This document shows, in pieces, positions 36,113 to 43,837 of a stretch of 64,000 nt of DNA. The stretch comes from CAWIJJ01 sp963836425 (GTDB lineage: Bacteria > Acidobacteriota > Terriglobia > Bryobacterales > Bryobacteraceae). The notes beneath the pieces were generated by a model. The model did no database searches. It worked only from the letters and a program-made list of their open reading frames with translations, and was not told the origin of the DNA. The stretch spans positions 1-64,000 of the forward strand of contig CAWIJJ010000005.1 of NCBI GenBank assembly GCA_963836425.1, written 5' to 3'. Position 1 is the first letter of the stretch. Each line of letters begins with the position of its first letter. A program made the position numbers and the translations under genes.

Positions 36113-37590
36113 ATCTGGGTGAAGATGGGCTTCAGCGCCGGATACAGCGCGCGGTAGATTCCGCACGCCCGATTGTAGAACGCCGCCTCGCCGGGGTCGG
36201 GCGAAACCGAATCGGTCTCGCGGATGGCGGTGCGGCACACGTCCGGCACGGTGCCGTGCTCGCCGCTGCCCGCAATGGCGAGCAGCGCCGCGCCGTAGGC
36301 CGAGCCCTCCTGCGTCTCGAGAGTGACCACGCGCTTGTCCAGGATGTTCGCCAGGAGCTTGCGCCAGAACGGACTCTTCGCGCCGCCGCCGGAGGCGCGC
36401 ACGGAATTCACCGCCACACCCAGCGACTCGACGATATCGAGGCAATCGCGCTGGCTGTAGGAGACGCCTTCCATGACGGCGCGGATGAGGTCGGCGCGGG
36501 TGTTCCGCGCAGTGAGGCCGATCCAGCCGCCGCGCGCGGTGGCATCAAGGTGGGGCGTGCGTTCGCCCATCAGGTAGGGCAGCCAGAAGAGTCCCTGGGC
36601 GCCGGGCGGGGAGCCGGCGGCTTCGGCTGCGAGCGAATCGTAATCGGCACCGGGCGCGAGCTGATTGCGGAACCATTGAAGACTGAGCCCGGCGCCTTGC
36701 GTCACGCCCATGACGTGCCATTTGCCCGGCACGGCGTGACAGAAGGTATGGACTCGCCCGGCAGGGTCGTAGGCGACCTTCTCCATGTGCGCGAATACGA
36801 CGCCCGACGTTCCCAGGGTGCACGATACCACGCCCTCTTCGACAATTCCGTTGCCGACCGCTCCGGCTGCCTGGTCGCCGCCGCCTCCAACCACCGGCGT
36901 GCCGGCTTCGAGCCCGGTGAGGCGCGCCACTTCAGGGGTGATCTGGCCCGTAACGTCGGGCGATTCGAAGCATGTCGGCAGGATGGAGCGATCGAGCCCG
37001 AGCGCATCCATCATGTCGTAGGACCAGCCGCGGTTCACCACGTCAAACAGGGCTGTGCCCGAGGCGTCGGAAACTTCGGAGGCGAATTCGCCGGTCAGAC
37101 GGAAGCGCACGTAATCTTTGGGAAGCAGCATTTTGCGCATCCGGTCGAAATTGTCGGGCTCGTTGTCGCGGACCCAGAGCAGCTTGGGCAGGGTGAAGCC
37201 GGTGAGCACCGGGTTGGCGATGCAGTCGAGAATTTTCTGCTTTCCCACGCGCGCGTTCACGTCGTCCACCTGTTGCTGGCTGCGCTGATCGCACCAGATG
37301 AGCGACGGACGGATCACCTGGTGATGGGCATCGAGCATCACCAGGCCGTGCATCTGGCCGGAAAGCCCAACGCCGCGGATGGCGCTGCCTGGAATTCCGG
37401 CCTGGGCGAGCACGCCGCGGATGGCATCCACGGCCGCGTCCCACCAGTTCTCGGGACGCTGTTCGGCCCACATGGGCTTGTGCATGATGATGTCTTCGTG
37501 AGCGGACGTGTAGCCCGCGCGGACGCCGCCGCGTTCGTCTACCAGCAGGGCGCGCGAGCCGCCGGTTCCAATGTCGATTCCAAGCCACAT
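36100..37590 (-). CDS. xylB: Xylulokinase
   Basis: FGGY-family kinase, 496 residues, phosphorylating D-xylulose. N-terminal LGIDIGTGGSRALLVDE is the ATP-phosphate loop; GVGLSGQMHGLVMLD is a xylulokinase motif, with IRPSLIWCDQRS following. GGGGDQAAGAVGNGI carries the catalytic Asp. GGGAKSPFWRKLLANIL and TQEGSAYGAALLA complete the second domain. It fits with the nearby GH43 and sugar transporter as a xylan/xylose pathway, although no xylose isomerase is in the window. It is divergent from the ROK-like gene at 37663. Confidence 0.93.
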   Translation of the reverse strand: MWLGIDIGTGGSRALLVDERGGVRAGYTSAHEDIIMHKPMWAEQRPENWWDAAVDAIRGVLAQAGIPGSAIRGVGLSGQMHGLVMLDAHHQVIRPSLIWCDQRSQQQVDDVNARVGKQKILDCIANPVLTGFTLPKLLWVRDNEPDNFDRMRKMLLPKDYVRFRLTGEFASEVSDASGTALFDVVNRGWSYDMMDALGLDRSILPTCFESPDVTGQITPEVARLTGLEAGTPVVGGGGDQAAGAVGNGIVEEGVVSCTLGTSGVVFAHMEKVAYDPAGRVHTFCHAVPGKWHVMGVTQGAGLSLQWFRNQLAPGADYDSLAAEAAGSPPGAQGLFWLPYLMGERTPHLDATARGGWIGLTARNTRADLIRAVMEGVSYSQRDCLDIVESLGVAVNSVRASGGGAKSPFWRKLLANILDKRVVTLETQEGSAYGAALLAIAGSGEHGTVPDVCRTAIRETDSVSPDPGEAAFYNRACGIYRALYPALKPIFTQICSM

Positions 37591-37662
37591 AAACGTCTAT
37601 GGTGGCACAACTAAGTGTGCGCCGACGGCCGCGCAAGATGTTAGACTCGCAAGCGCCGACCT

Positions 37663-39087
37663 ATGCCCGCGAGTCTCACGATTTCCCCTCGTTTCCGTCC
37701 CGTTCTCGATCCGGAGTTCGTTCCCGCCGCATTGTGGAACCGCGCCTACATGCGCGCCGCTCGCGAAGCCGGGGCGGAGAAGCTGGCGATCGCGCTCGAG
37801 CGGAGCGACGGCTCCGTTTCGGTGCATCGCACGGACGTGTTTCCCCACGAGGGCGCCGGAGCGGAATGGAACCGGCGGTATGTGGAACGGCTTCTCAAGT
37901 ATCTGCTGTGGCAGAAGGGTGGGTACCGAATCACGGTGGCCGGCGATCGCCGCATCGCGGACGATCTGCGCGCCGTGTATACGCCCGGCGGAACCCGCGC
38001 GTTCGACTACGAATTTATGGGCGAGCGCGTTTACGGCCGCCCGATGGTGATTGAACACTGCGAATACGGCCGCGCGCCCGCGGAGCGCGAAACCGCGGCC
38101 CCACTCGGACGGCACCTGGACGGCTATCGCATCGGCTTCGACCTGGGCGCGAGCGACCGCAAGTGCGCCGCGGTGGCAAACGGCGAGGTGGTCTTCAGCG
38201 ACGAGGTTCCCTGGAATCCCAGCGTGCAGGCCGATCCACAGTATCATTTCGACGGCATTCAGGATTCGCTGCGGCGGGCGGCGCAGCATCTTCCGCGCGT
38301 GGATGCGATCGGCGGCAGCGCGGCGGGCGTGTACGTGGCCAACGAGGTACGCGTCGGCTCGCTCTATCGCGGCGTTCCGCGCGATCGGTTCGACAGGCGC
38401 ATCGTGCGGCTGTTCTTCGAACTCAGGGAGGCGTGGGGCGGCATCCCTTTCGATGTGGTGAACGACGGCGAGGTGACGGCGCTTGCCGGATCGATGGCGC
38501 TCAACGACGAAGCCGTGCTCGGGATCGCGATGGGGAGCAGCCTGGCGGCAGGTTACGTCACGCCCGAAGGAAATATCACGACCTGGCTGAACGAACTGGC
38601 ATTCGTGCCTGTGGACTACCGCGAAGGCGCGCCGGCCGACGAATGGTCCGGCGATGCGGGAGTAGGAGCGCAGTACTTCTCGCAGCAGGCCGTGGGACGG
38701 CTGCTGGCGCCCGCGGGAATTGAGCTGCCGGCCGGCATGACGTTGCCGGAGAAGCTCGAAAGCGTGCAGAAACTGGCCGCCGCGGGTGATGCGCGCGCCT
38801 TGCGGATCTACGAAACCATCGGCGTCTATTTCGGGTACAACATCGCCACCTACGCCGATTTCTACGATTTCCGGAATCTCCAGGTGCTGGGGCGCGTGAT
38901 GACGGGCGTGGGCGGAGACCTCATTCTGCGCACGGCGGCGAACGTCTTGAAGGCGGAGTTTCCGGAGGTTGCGGAACGAATCCGGTTCCACATTCCGGAT
39001 GAAAAAGAAAAACGGCACGGACAGGCGATTGCCGCGGCAAGCCTGCCGGCGCGACGAATGGAGGAAGATGCCGATGCGGTTTCATAA
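37663..39087 (+). CDS. ROK-like ASKHA-fold protein with N-terminal extension
   Basis: 474 residues. The first 150 residues are not recognised. The remainder has actin-like ATPase features: YRIGFDLGASDRKCAAV (phosphate 1), IGGSAAGVYVANEV, FDVVNDGEVTALAGS and LGIAMGSSLAAGYV. The ROK zinc motif CxCGxxGC is absent. It is probably a sugar or sugar-derivative kinase with unknown substrate. It overlaps the PIG-L gene start by 20 bases and both face away from xylB. A non-kinase sensor role cannot be excluded. Confidence 0.7.
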   Translation: MPASLTISPRFRPVLDPEFVPAALWNRAYMRAAREAGAEKLAIALERSDGSVSVHRTDVFPHEGAGAEWNRRYVERLLKYLLWQKGGYRITVAGDRRIADDLRAVYTPGGTRAFDYEFMGERVYGRPMVIEHCEYGRAPAERETAAPLGRHLDGYRIGFDLGASDRKCAAVANGEVVFSDEVPWNPSVQADPQYHFDGIQDSLRRAAQHLPRVDAIGGSAAGVYVANEVRVGSLYRGVPRDRFDRRIVRLFFELREAWGGIPFDVVNDGEVTALAGSMALNDEAVLGIAMGSSLAAGYVTPEGNITTWLNELAFVPVDYREGAPADEWSGDAGVGAQYFSQQAVGRLLAPAGIELPAGMTLPEKLESVQKLAAAGDARALRIYETIGVYFGYNIATYADFYDFRNLQVLGRVMTGVGGDLILRTAANVLKAEFPEVAERIRFHIPDEKEKRHGQAIAAASLPARRMEEDADAVS

Positions 39088-39913
39088 TGCCGGCGCGGAC
39101 GTGTACGTCCCGGACGGAGCCGCGCCCGAAGCGGCGCTCGCGCGCACGACTCACCTGTGCATTGCGGCACATCAGGACGATATCGAAATCATGGCGTACC
39201 ACGGCATCGCCGAATGTTTCGGCGTTGCGGACAAGTGGTTCTCCGGCGTGGTGGTGACCAACGGCGCGGGCAGCCCGCGCTCCGGGATCTACGCGAACTA
39301 CACGGACGAGCAGATGCAGCGCGTGCGGCTCACCGAACAGCGCAAAGCGGCGTTCGTCGGCGAATATGCCTGCCAGATACAGCTCGGGTTCACGAGTGCG
39401 CAGGTGAAGAGCGCCGCCGAAACGGCCGTGGTCGAGGACCTGTCCACAATCCTGCGCGCCGCCCGTCCGGAGGTGGTGTACCTGCACAATCCGGCGGACA
39501 AGCACGATACGCACATCGGGGTGACGCTGCGGTCGATTGCCGCCCTGCGCGCCCTTGCCGGGGAAGCGCGGCCTCGCAAGGTTTACGGCTGCGAAGTGTG
39601 GCGCGATCTGGACTGGCTGCCGGACGAACGCAAGCAGGCGCTGCCGGTTTCGGCGCGTTCGAATATTGCGGCGGCGCTGGTGGGTGTGTTCGATTCGCAG
39701 GTGACCGGCGGCAAACGGTACGACCTGGCGACCGCCGGCCGCCGCCTGGCGCACGCGACCTATTTCGCATCGCACGGCACCGATGAGGAAACGGCCCTGA
39801 GCTTCGCCATGGACCTGACGCCACTGGTAGAGCAGCCGGAACTGCCGGTGGCCGACTACGTGCTTCGCTTCATCGACGAATTCCGCGCCGATGTGAGCCG
39901 GCGGCTGCGATAG
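39068..39913 (+). CDS. PIG-L family deacetylase
   Basis: 281-residue zinc-dependent LmbE/PIG-L deacetylase of N-acetylglucosaminyl-type substrates. The metal motif AHPDDxE appears as AAHQDDIEIMAYH with Gln for Pro, and the second metal site is HNPADKHDTHIG. Both retain the expected His/Asp. Start ATG at 39068 (or 39074) lies in the end of the ROK-like gene. Between two ROK-type genes, it may deacetylate an amino-sugar derivative before or after phosphorylation; this is inference. Confidence 0.85.
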   Translation: MPMRFHNAGADVYVPDGAAPEAALARTTHLCIAAHQDDIEIMAYHGIAECFGVADKWFSGVVVTNGAGSPRSGIYANYTDEQMQRVRLTEQRKAAFVGEYACQIQLGFTSAQVKSAAETAVVEDLSTILRAARPEVVYLHNPADKHDTHIGVTLRSIAALRALAGEARPRKVYGCEVWRDLDWLPDERKQALPVSARSNIAAALVGVFDSQVTGGKRYDLATAGRRLAHATYFASHGTDEETALSFAMDLTPLVEQPELPVADYVLRFIDEFRADVSRRLR

Positions 39914-40843
39914 TCACTTTTCGATCCAGGGAAGATAGGCCGCGCCGTAGAGGCCGGCCTCGTTGCCGAGCGTGGCTCTGGCGATCCGGGTCTCGTTCCG
40001 CGTGGCGCGGTAGGTGAAGGAACGTTCCTCCAAAACGCGCAGCATGTGGGGCTCGAACAGTTCCCATGCCGGCAACATGCCGCCGCTCAACAGGTAGAGC
40101 GGGAAATTGAAAATGTTGACAAGCGATGCCATGGTGGCGCCCAGCGATTCGCCCACTACGCGCCAAATGGTGCGGGCTTTGTCGCCGTCCAGTCCGGACT
40201 GCTGCGCGTATTCGAAAAGCTGTTTCGCGGTCAGATCGTCGCCAATTTGCATCAGGCGGGCCATGGCGGAAACGGCGGTGGCCGAAGCATGTTTTTCGAG
40301 GCATCCCTGATTTCCGCAACCGCACGGATTACCCTTCGGAACCACCGTGGTGTGCCCCACCTCTCCGGCCATTCCGACGAAACCGCGAAGGACGCGGCCG
40401 CAGGAAATGATGCCGCCGCCGATGCCCGTGCCGAGCGTCACCAGCACCAGGTCCTGCACGCCGCGCCCGGCTCCGATCCAATGCTCCCCCAGGGCGGCAG
40501 CGTTGGCGTCGTTTTCGAGAATGACGAACGTATTCAGCCGGCGGGAGAGCTCATCGCGCACCGGAAAATTCTCGAGGAACGGGAGATTGTTGGAATTGCT
40601 GATGACCCCTTCCTTCATGCGGATAAAGCCGGGCAGCCCGACTCCGATGCCCGCCAGTCCGGCGCTGCCGTTGCGGTCGCGCAGCGTGGAAATGGCCGAT
40701 ACCAGGTCTTCGAGCACCGCCTCCCGGCCTTCCTCGAACTTGGTGGAACCTGAAATTTTCTCAATCAGGGTACCAGTGCGGTCGATAGCCGCCGCGCGCA
40801 AATTGGTACCACCCATGTCGACGCCGATCGCGTAGTCAGGCAT
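39914..40843 (-). CDS. ROK family glucokinase
   Basis: 309-residue ROK kinase. AIGVDMGGTNLRAAAID is the N-terminal phosphate motif, LENDANAAALGEHW holds the catalytic Asp, TLGTGIGGGII follows, and the zinc site is complete (GHTTVVPKGNPCGCGNQGCLEKHAS). Probable glucokinase or N-acetylhexosamine kinase. The ATG at 40843 places the motif at the usual position; 40855 is an alternative. Its 3' end abuts the PIG-L gene with no space. Confidence 0.9.
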   Translation of the reverse strand: MPDYAIGVDMGGTNLRAAAIDRTGTLIEKISGSTKFEEGREAVLEDLVSAISTLRDRNGSAGLAGIGVGLPGFIRMKEGVISNSNNLPFLENFPVRDELSRRLNTFVILENDANAAALGEHWIGAGRGVQDLVLVTLGTGIGGGIISCGRVLRGFVGMAGEVGHTTVVPKGNPCGCGNQGCLEKHASATAVSAMARLMQIGDDLTAKQLFEYAQQSGLDGDKARTIWRVVGESLGATMASLVNIFNFPLYLLSGGMLPAWELFEPHMLRVLEERSFTYRATRNETRIARATLGNEAGLYGAAYLPWIEK

Positions 40844-40885
40844 ATGCACGGGCATAATAGCACGCAGACTGATAGTGTTAGGCGC

Positions 40886-40914
40886 GTTAGCAGCCGCACG
40901 AAACGGCTGCCAAC
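40886..40914. repeat. 29-bp imperfect palindrome upstream of ROK glucokinase gene
   Basis: Arms GTTAGCAGCCG and CGGCTGCCAAC (one mismatch in 11) flank a 7-base centre. It lies 43-71 bases before the glucokinase start, so it could be an operator or a hairpin in the mRNA leader. Confidence 0.45.
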
Positions 40915-41040
40915 AAGTGCGATTCAGTAGTGCCATAGCGCCTATCGAAATTATTTGGGCGCCTTCATGGTACCGGTCGTGCTACAACATGAAACAAAAG
41001 TAGTGGTCTTTTGCGTCGAAGAGTATGAAGGGGAGGTCAA

Positions 41041-41634
41041 GTGGACATGCTGGAAAGCAGGTACATCGAAATTCCTGGGGATAAAACTCACGAGCTTCCC
41101 CCTCTGCTCGTGCATTCCGCTGCCGGCGGTGCGGCGCCCCTCGAATCCGTAATGCCCGAAGCCGAGGAGATGCTGCCGGTCAGCGATGCCGCCGAGAGCC
41201 TGGTGGAGCAGCGCAAGTTCGAGCTTGCGATACAGCTCACGGAACAATATAAGCGGCTGCTCTCGCACTGGCACTGGGGCGACTCGGTGCTCGAATGGGT
41301 CCGGCAGTGCGAGATCACTTTCGAGTGCGAGGAGACTCTGCGGAAATTGCTTCACCCGGACCTGTGGCCGCATGCCAGCCGCGCAAGCTTCGTCACGCTG
41401 CTGCTGGAGAAGCACGTGCCTACCAGGGGTGTGGCGATTGAGAAGGCTGTCGGGCTGCGCCTGTCGTTCCGCCAGCCGCCGCCGATTGACTGCGTCTCGG
41501 GACAATTTCTGTTTTATTTGAATGGCACGGTAGCCGATACGGCGTATCAGACGTGGTCGCACCTGACGCCGCATGCGCCATCGCTGTTCCCGCCGGAGCG
41601 GTTTCATTTCGAAGTGCTGAATATCGACAATTGA
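41041..41634 (+). CDS. Hypothetical protein
   Basis: 197 residues, no recognised family. Cytosolic by composition: no signal peptide or membrane helix. Central part is helical (ESLVEQRKFELAIQLTEQYKRLLSH), followed by a beta-rich C-terminus (VGLRLSFRQPPPIDC to FEVLNIDN). The start is GTG at 41041, preceded by AAGGGGAGG at 41029-41037, a strong ribosome binding site; ATG at 41047 is possible. Convergent with kdpE. Confidence 0.6.
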   Translation: MDMLESRYIEIPGDKTHELPPLLVHSAAGGAAPLESVMPEAEEMLPVSDAAESLVEQRKFELAIQLTEQYKRLLSHWHWGDSVLEWVRQCEITFECEETLRKLLHPDLWPHASRASFVTLLLEKHVPTRGVAIEKAVGLRLSFRQPPPIDCVSGQFLFYLNGTVADTAYQTWSHLTPHAPSLFPPERFHFEVLNIDN

Positions 41635-41641
41635 GCGGGAA

Positions 41642-42325
41642 CTACTCGATGATCAGCCGGTAGCCCACGCCCGGCTCAGTTTGCAGGTGTTTCGGCCGGG
41701 CCGGGTCTGACTCCAGTTTGCGCCGCAACTGCGCGATATAGACGCGAAGATACTGCGCCTGGTCCAGATGGTTGGGGCCCCACACCTCGTTCAGCAGTTG
41801 CCGCTGCGTGAGGACTTTCCCCGGATTTCGGATCAGCACCTGGAGCAGTTTGTACTCGTTCGGCGTGAGATGGACCTCGGCGCCGGCTACTTTTACGGTT
41901 CGTTTGCCCACATCCATCTCCACGCTGCCGAAGCGAAACACTTCGCCTTCCTGGGCGGCGGGCGCGGACCGGCGCAGCGCGGCTCGGATGCGCGCCAGCA
42001 GTTCGCCCACGCCAAATGGTTTTGCGATGTAGTCGTCGGCCCCCGAATCGAGCGCGGCGATCTTGTCCTTCTCCTGGCCGCGCGCGGAAAGCACGATGAT
42101 GGGCAACTGGCTCCATTTGCGAACGCTTTGAATCACGTCGAGGCCGTCGCGGTCCGGGAGGCCGAGGTCGAGAACGATCAAATCCGGGCGGCGCGCGCCG
42201 GCCTGTGCGATGCCATCGTTCGCCGTCAGAGCTTCCTGGTAGATGTACCCTTCGGCAGTGAGAGTGGCGCGAAGAAAGCGCCGGATCTGCAGATCGTCTT
42301 CCACGATGAGAACAAGCGGCTTCAT
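41642..42325 (-). CDS. kdpE: KdpE-like response regulator
   Basis: 227-residue OmpR/PhoB-type regulator. Receiver domain with phosphoacceptor Asp53 in LIVLDLGLPDRDG and the switch Lys in YIAKPFG; DNA-binding winged helix with LTPNEYKLLQVLIRNPGKVLT and YLRVYIAQLRRKLE, which resembles KdpE closely. It overlaps kdpD by 4 bases. KdpE normally activates the kdpFABC potassium pump; no kdpFABC is in the window, and the gene upstream of kdpD is an APC permease. Confidence 0.88.
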   Translation of the reverse strand: MKPLVLIVEDDLQIRRFLRATLTAEGYIYQEALTANDGIAQAGARRPDLIVLDLGLPDRDGLDVIQSVRKWSQLPIIVLSARGQEKDKIAALDSGADDYIAKPFGVGELLARIRAALRRSAPAAQEGEVFRFGSVEMDVGKRTVKVAGAEVHLTPNEYKLLQVLIRNPGKVLTQRQLLNEVWGPNHLDQAQYLRVYIAQLRRKLESDPARPKHLQTEPGVGYRLIIE

Positions 42326-43830
42326 GGCGCCCCTCCGAGCGGCAGCCCGATCCGGAATACCGCTCCGCCGCCGGGACGGTTATGCGCCTGGATCGTCCCG
42401 CAGTGCGCCGCCACGATCGCCCGGCAGATGGCGAGACCCAGCCCCGCGCCGCGGGCGGCTTTGGCGGGTCCACGGTAGAACTTCTCGAAAATGCGCATTT
42501 CTTCGCCGGGAGCGAGGCCCGGTCCCCGGTCGCGAACTTCCAGCCAGACTTCATTCGAAGCGGTCCCCGCGACGATTTCAAGCGGCGACCCGTTCGGTGT
42601 GTATTTGAGGGCGTTCTCGAGGAGGTTGATCAGCACCTGGCCGAGCAGCACGTCGTCGATCATGACGGGCGGCAGGCTCTCGGGCAATTGCGTAGTGAGC
42701 GGGCGGTTCTGGAGTTGCGAATCGAGCCGCTGCAGCGCGGAACCCACCACTTCTTCGAGCGGACACAGCTCGCGGCGAAGCTCCACTCCGGATTCGAGGC
42801 GCGTCATGTCGAGCAGGTTTCCCACCAGGCGCCCCAACCTGTCGGCCTCTTCCGCAATGCTGTCGAGAAGTTCCCGGCGCGTGGCGGGTTCCAGCTTTTC
42901 GCCCTGTGATCGAAGCGTCGAAGCGGCGCCGGTGATGGAGGCGAGCGGCGTCCGCAGGTCGTGCGAAACAGCGCTCAAAAGGGAACTGCGCATCTCCTCG
43001 GTATGCATCCGGATACGCGCGGCTTCGGCGGCGGTCTGGCTGCGCGTGCGTTCGATGGAGAGCGCAGCCTGGTTGGCAAACACCTCCAACAACGACTTTT
43101 CGTCGTCGGAAAGCGGGCCGGCGTCGCGCCGCAGCACTGCCATCACCCCCACAGTTTCGCCCGCCCCCTTGAGAGGAAGGTAGAGCGCCGGCGAGTCTCC
43201 AAAATGGCGCGTGCCGCGGCCGGCCATTTCCTTGTGATCGAGAACCCACTGGGCGGCGCGTTCCTCGGTGCGCGGCAGAGGAAGCTGGTCTGTCGAACGG
43301 CGCGCGAAGTCGATCCGTCCTTCATCCGGAAGAAAAAGAACGACGGGCGCGTGAAACACCTCCTCGGCCTGCTCGGTCGCAATCCGTGCCACGTCGAACA
43401 CCCGGCTCTGCCCTGCCAGCCGGCGCGAGAGGCTGTACAGCATTTCAGTGCGGGATTCCCTGCCGGCGGCCGCCGTGGCCTGCATCCGGATACGAGCAGT
43501 CTGCGTGCTGATGATGAGTGCAACCGCCAGCATGACTCCGAACGTGATGAGGTACTGATAATCGGAGACACGAAACGTGAGATAGGGTGGGATGCAGAAA
43601 AAATCGAAGGCGGCGACGCTGGCGAAGGAGGCGATCACCGCGACCCTCCGGCTGCACTGCGTGGCGATGGCCACCACGCCAAAAAGGTACACCATGGCAA
43701 GGTTCGGCGCCGCCACGTGGTGGCGCAGGGCGAAAACCACGAGCGTGGCGAGCGCGATCACCGCGCTCGCGAAGACCGGCTCGACGGCGGACGGAACCCT
43801 CGAGGTGTAAGTGCCGGGACTCTTGCCCAC
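42322..43830 (-). CDS. KdpD-like sensor histidine kinase lacking the N-terminal KdpD/Usp domains
   Basis: 502 residues, about 400 shorter than full KdpD. It begins with the four-helix DUF4118 membrane segment (residues 10-110), then a GAF domain (about 130-260), a HisKA domain with SAVSHDLRTPLASITG, and an ATPase domain with NLLENALKYTP, DRGPGLAPG and GAGLGLAI. The N-terminal osmosensitive KdpD domain with its Walker motif and the universal-stress domain are missing. The start is a GTG. It is followed by kdpE and preceded 7 bases away by the APC permease. Confidence 0.88.
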   Translation of the reverse strand: MGKSPGTYTSRVPSAVEPVFASAVIALATLVVFALRHHVAAPNLAMVYLFGVVAIATQCSRRVAVIASFASVAAFDFFCIPPYLTFRVSDYQYLITFGVMLAVALIISTQTARIRMQATAAAGRESRTEMLYSLSRRLAGQSRVFDVARIATEQAEEVFHAPVVLFLPDEGRIDFARRSTDQLPLPRTEERAAQWVLDHKEMAGRGTRHFGDSPALYLPLKGAGETVGVMAVLRRDAGPLSDDEKSLLEVFANQAALSIERTRSQTAAEAARIRMHTEEMRSSLLSAVSHDLRTPLASITGAASTLRSQGEKLEPATRRELLDSIAEEADRLGRLVGNLLDMTRLESGVELRRELCPLEEVVGSALQRLDSQLQNRPLTTQLPESLPPVMIDDVLLGQVLINLLENALKYTPNGSPLEIVAGTASNEVWLEVRDRGPGLAPGEEMRIFEKFYRGPAKAARGAGLGLAICRAIVAAHCGTIQAHNRPGGGAVFRIGLPLGGAP

Positions 43831-43837
43831 GCTTCAA

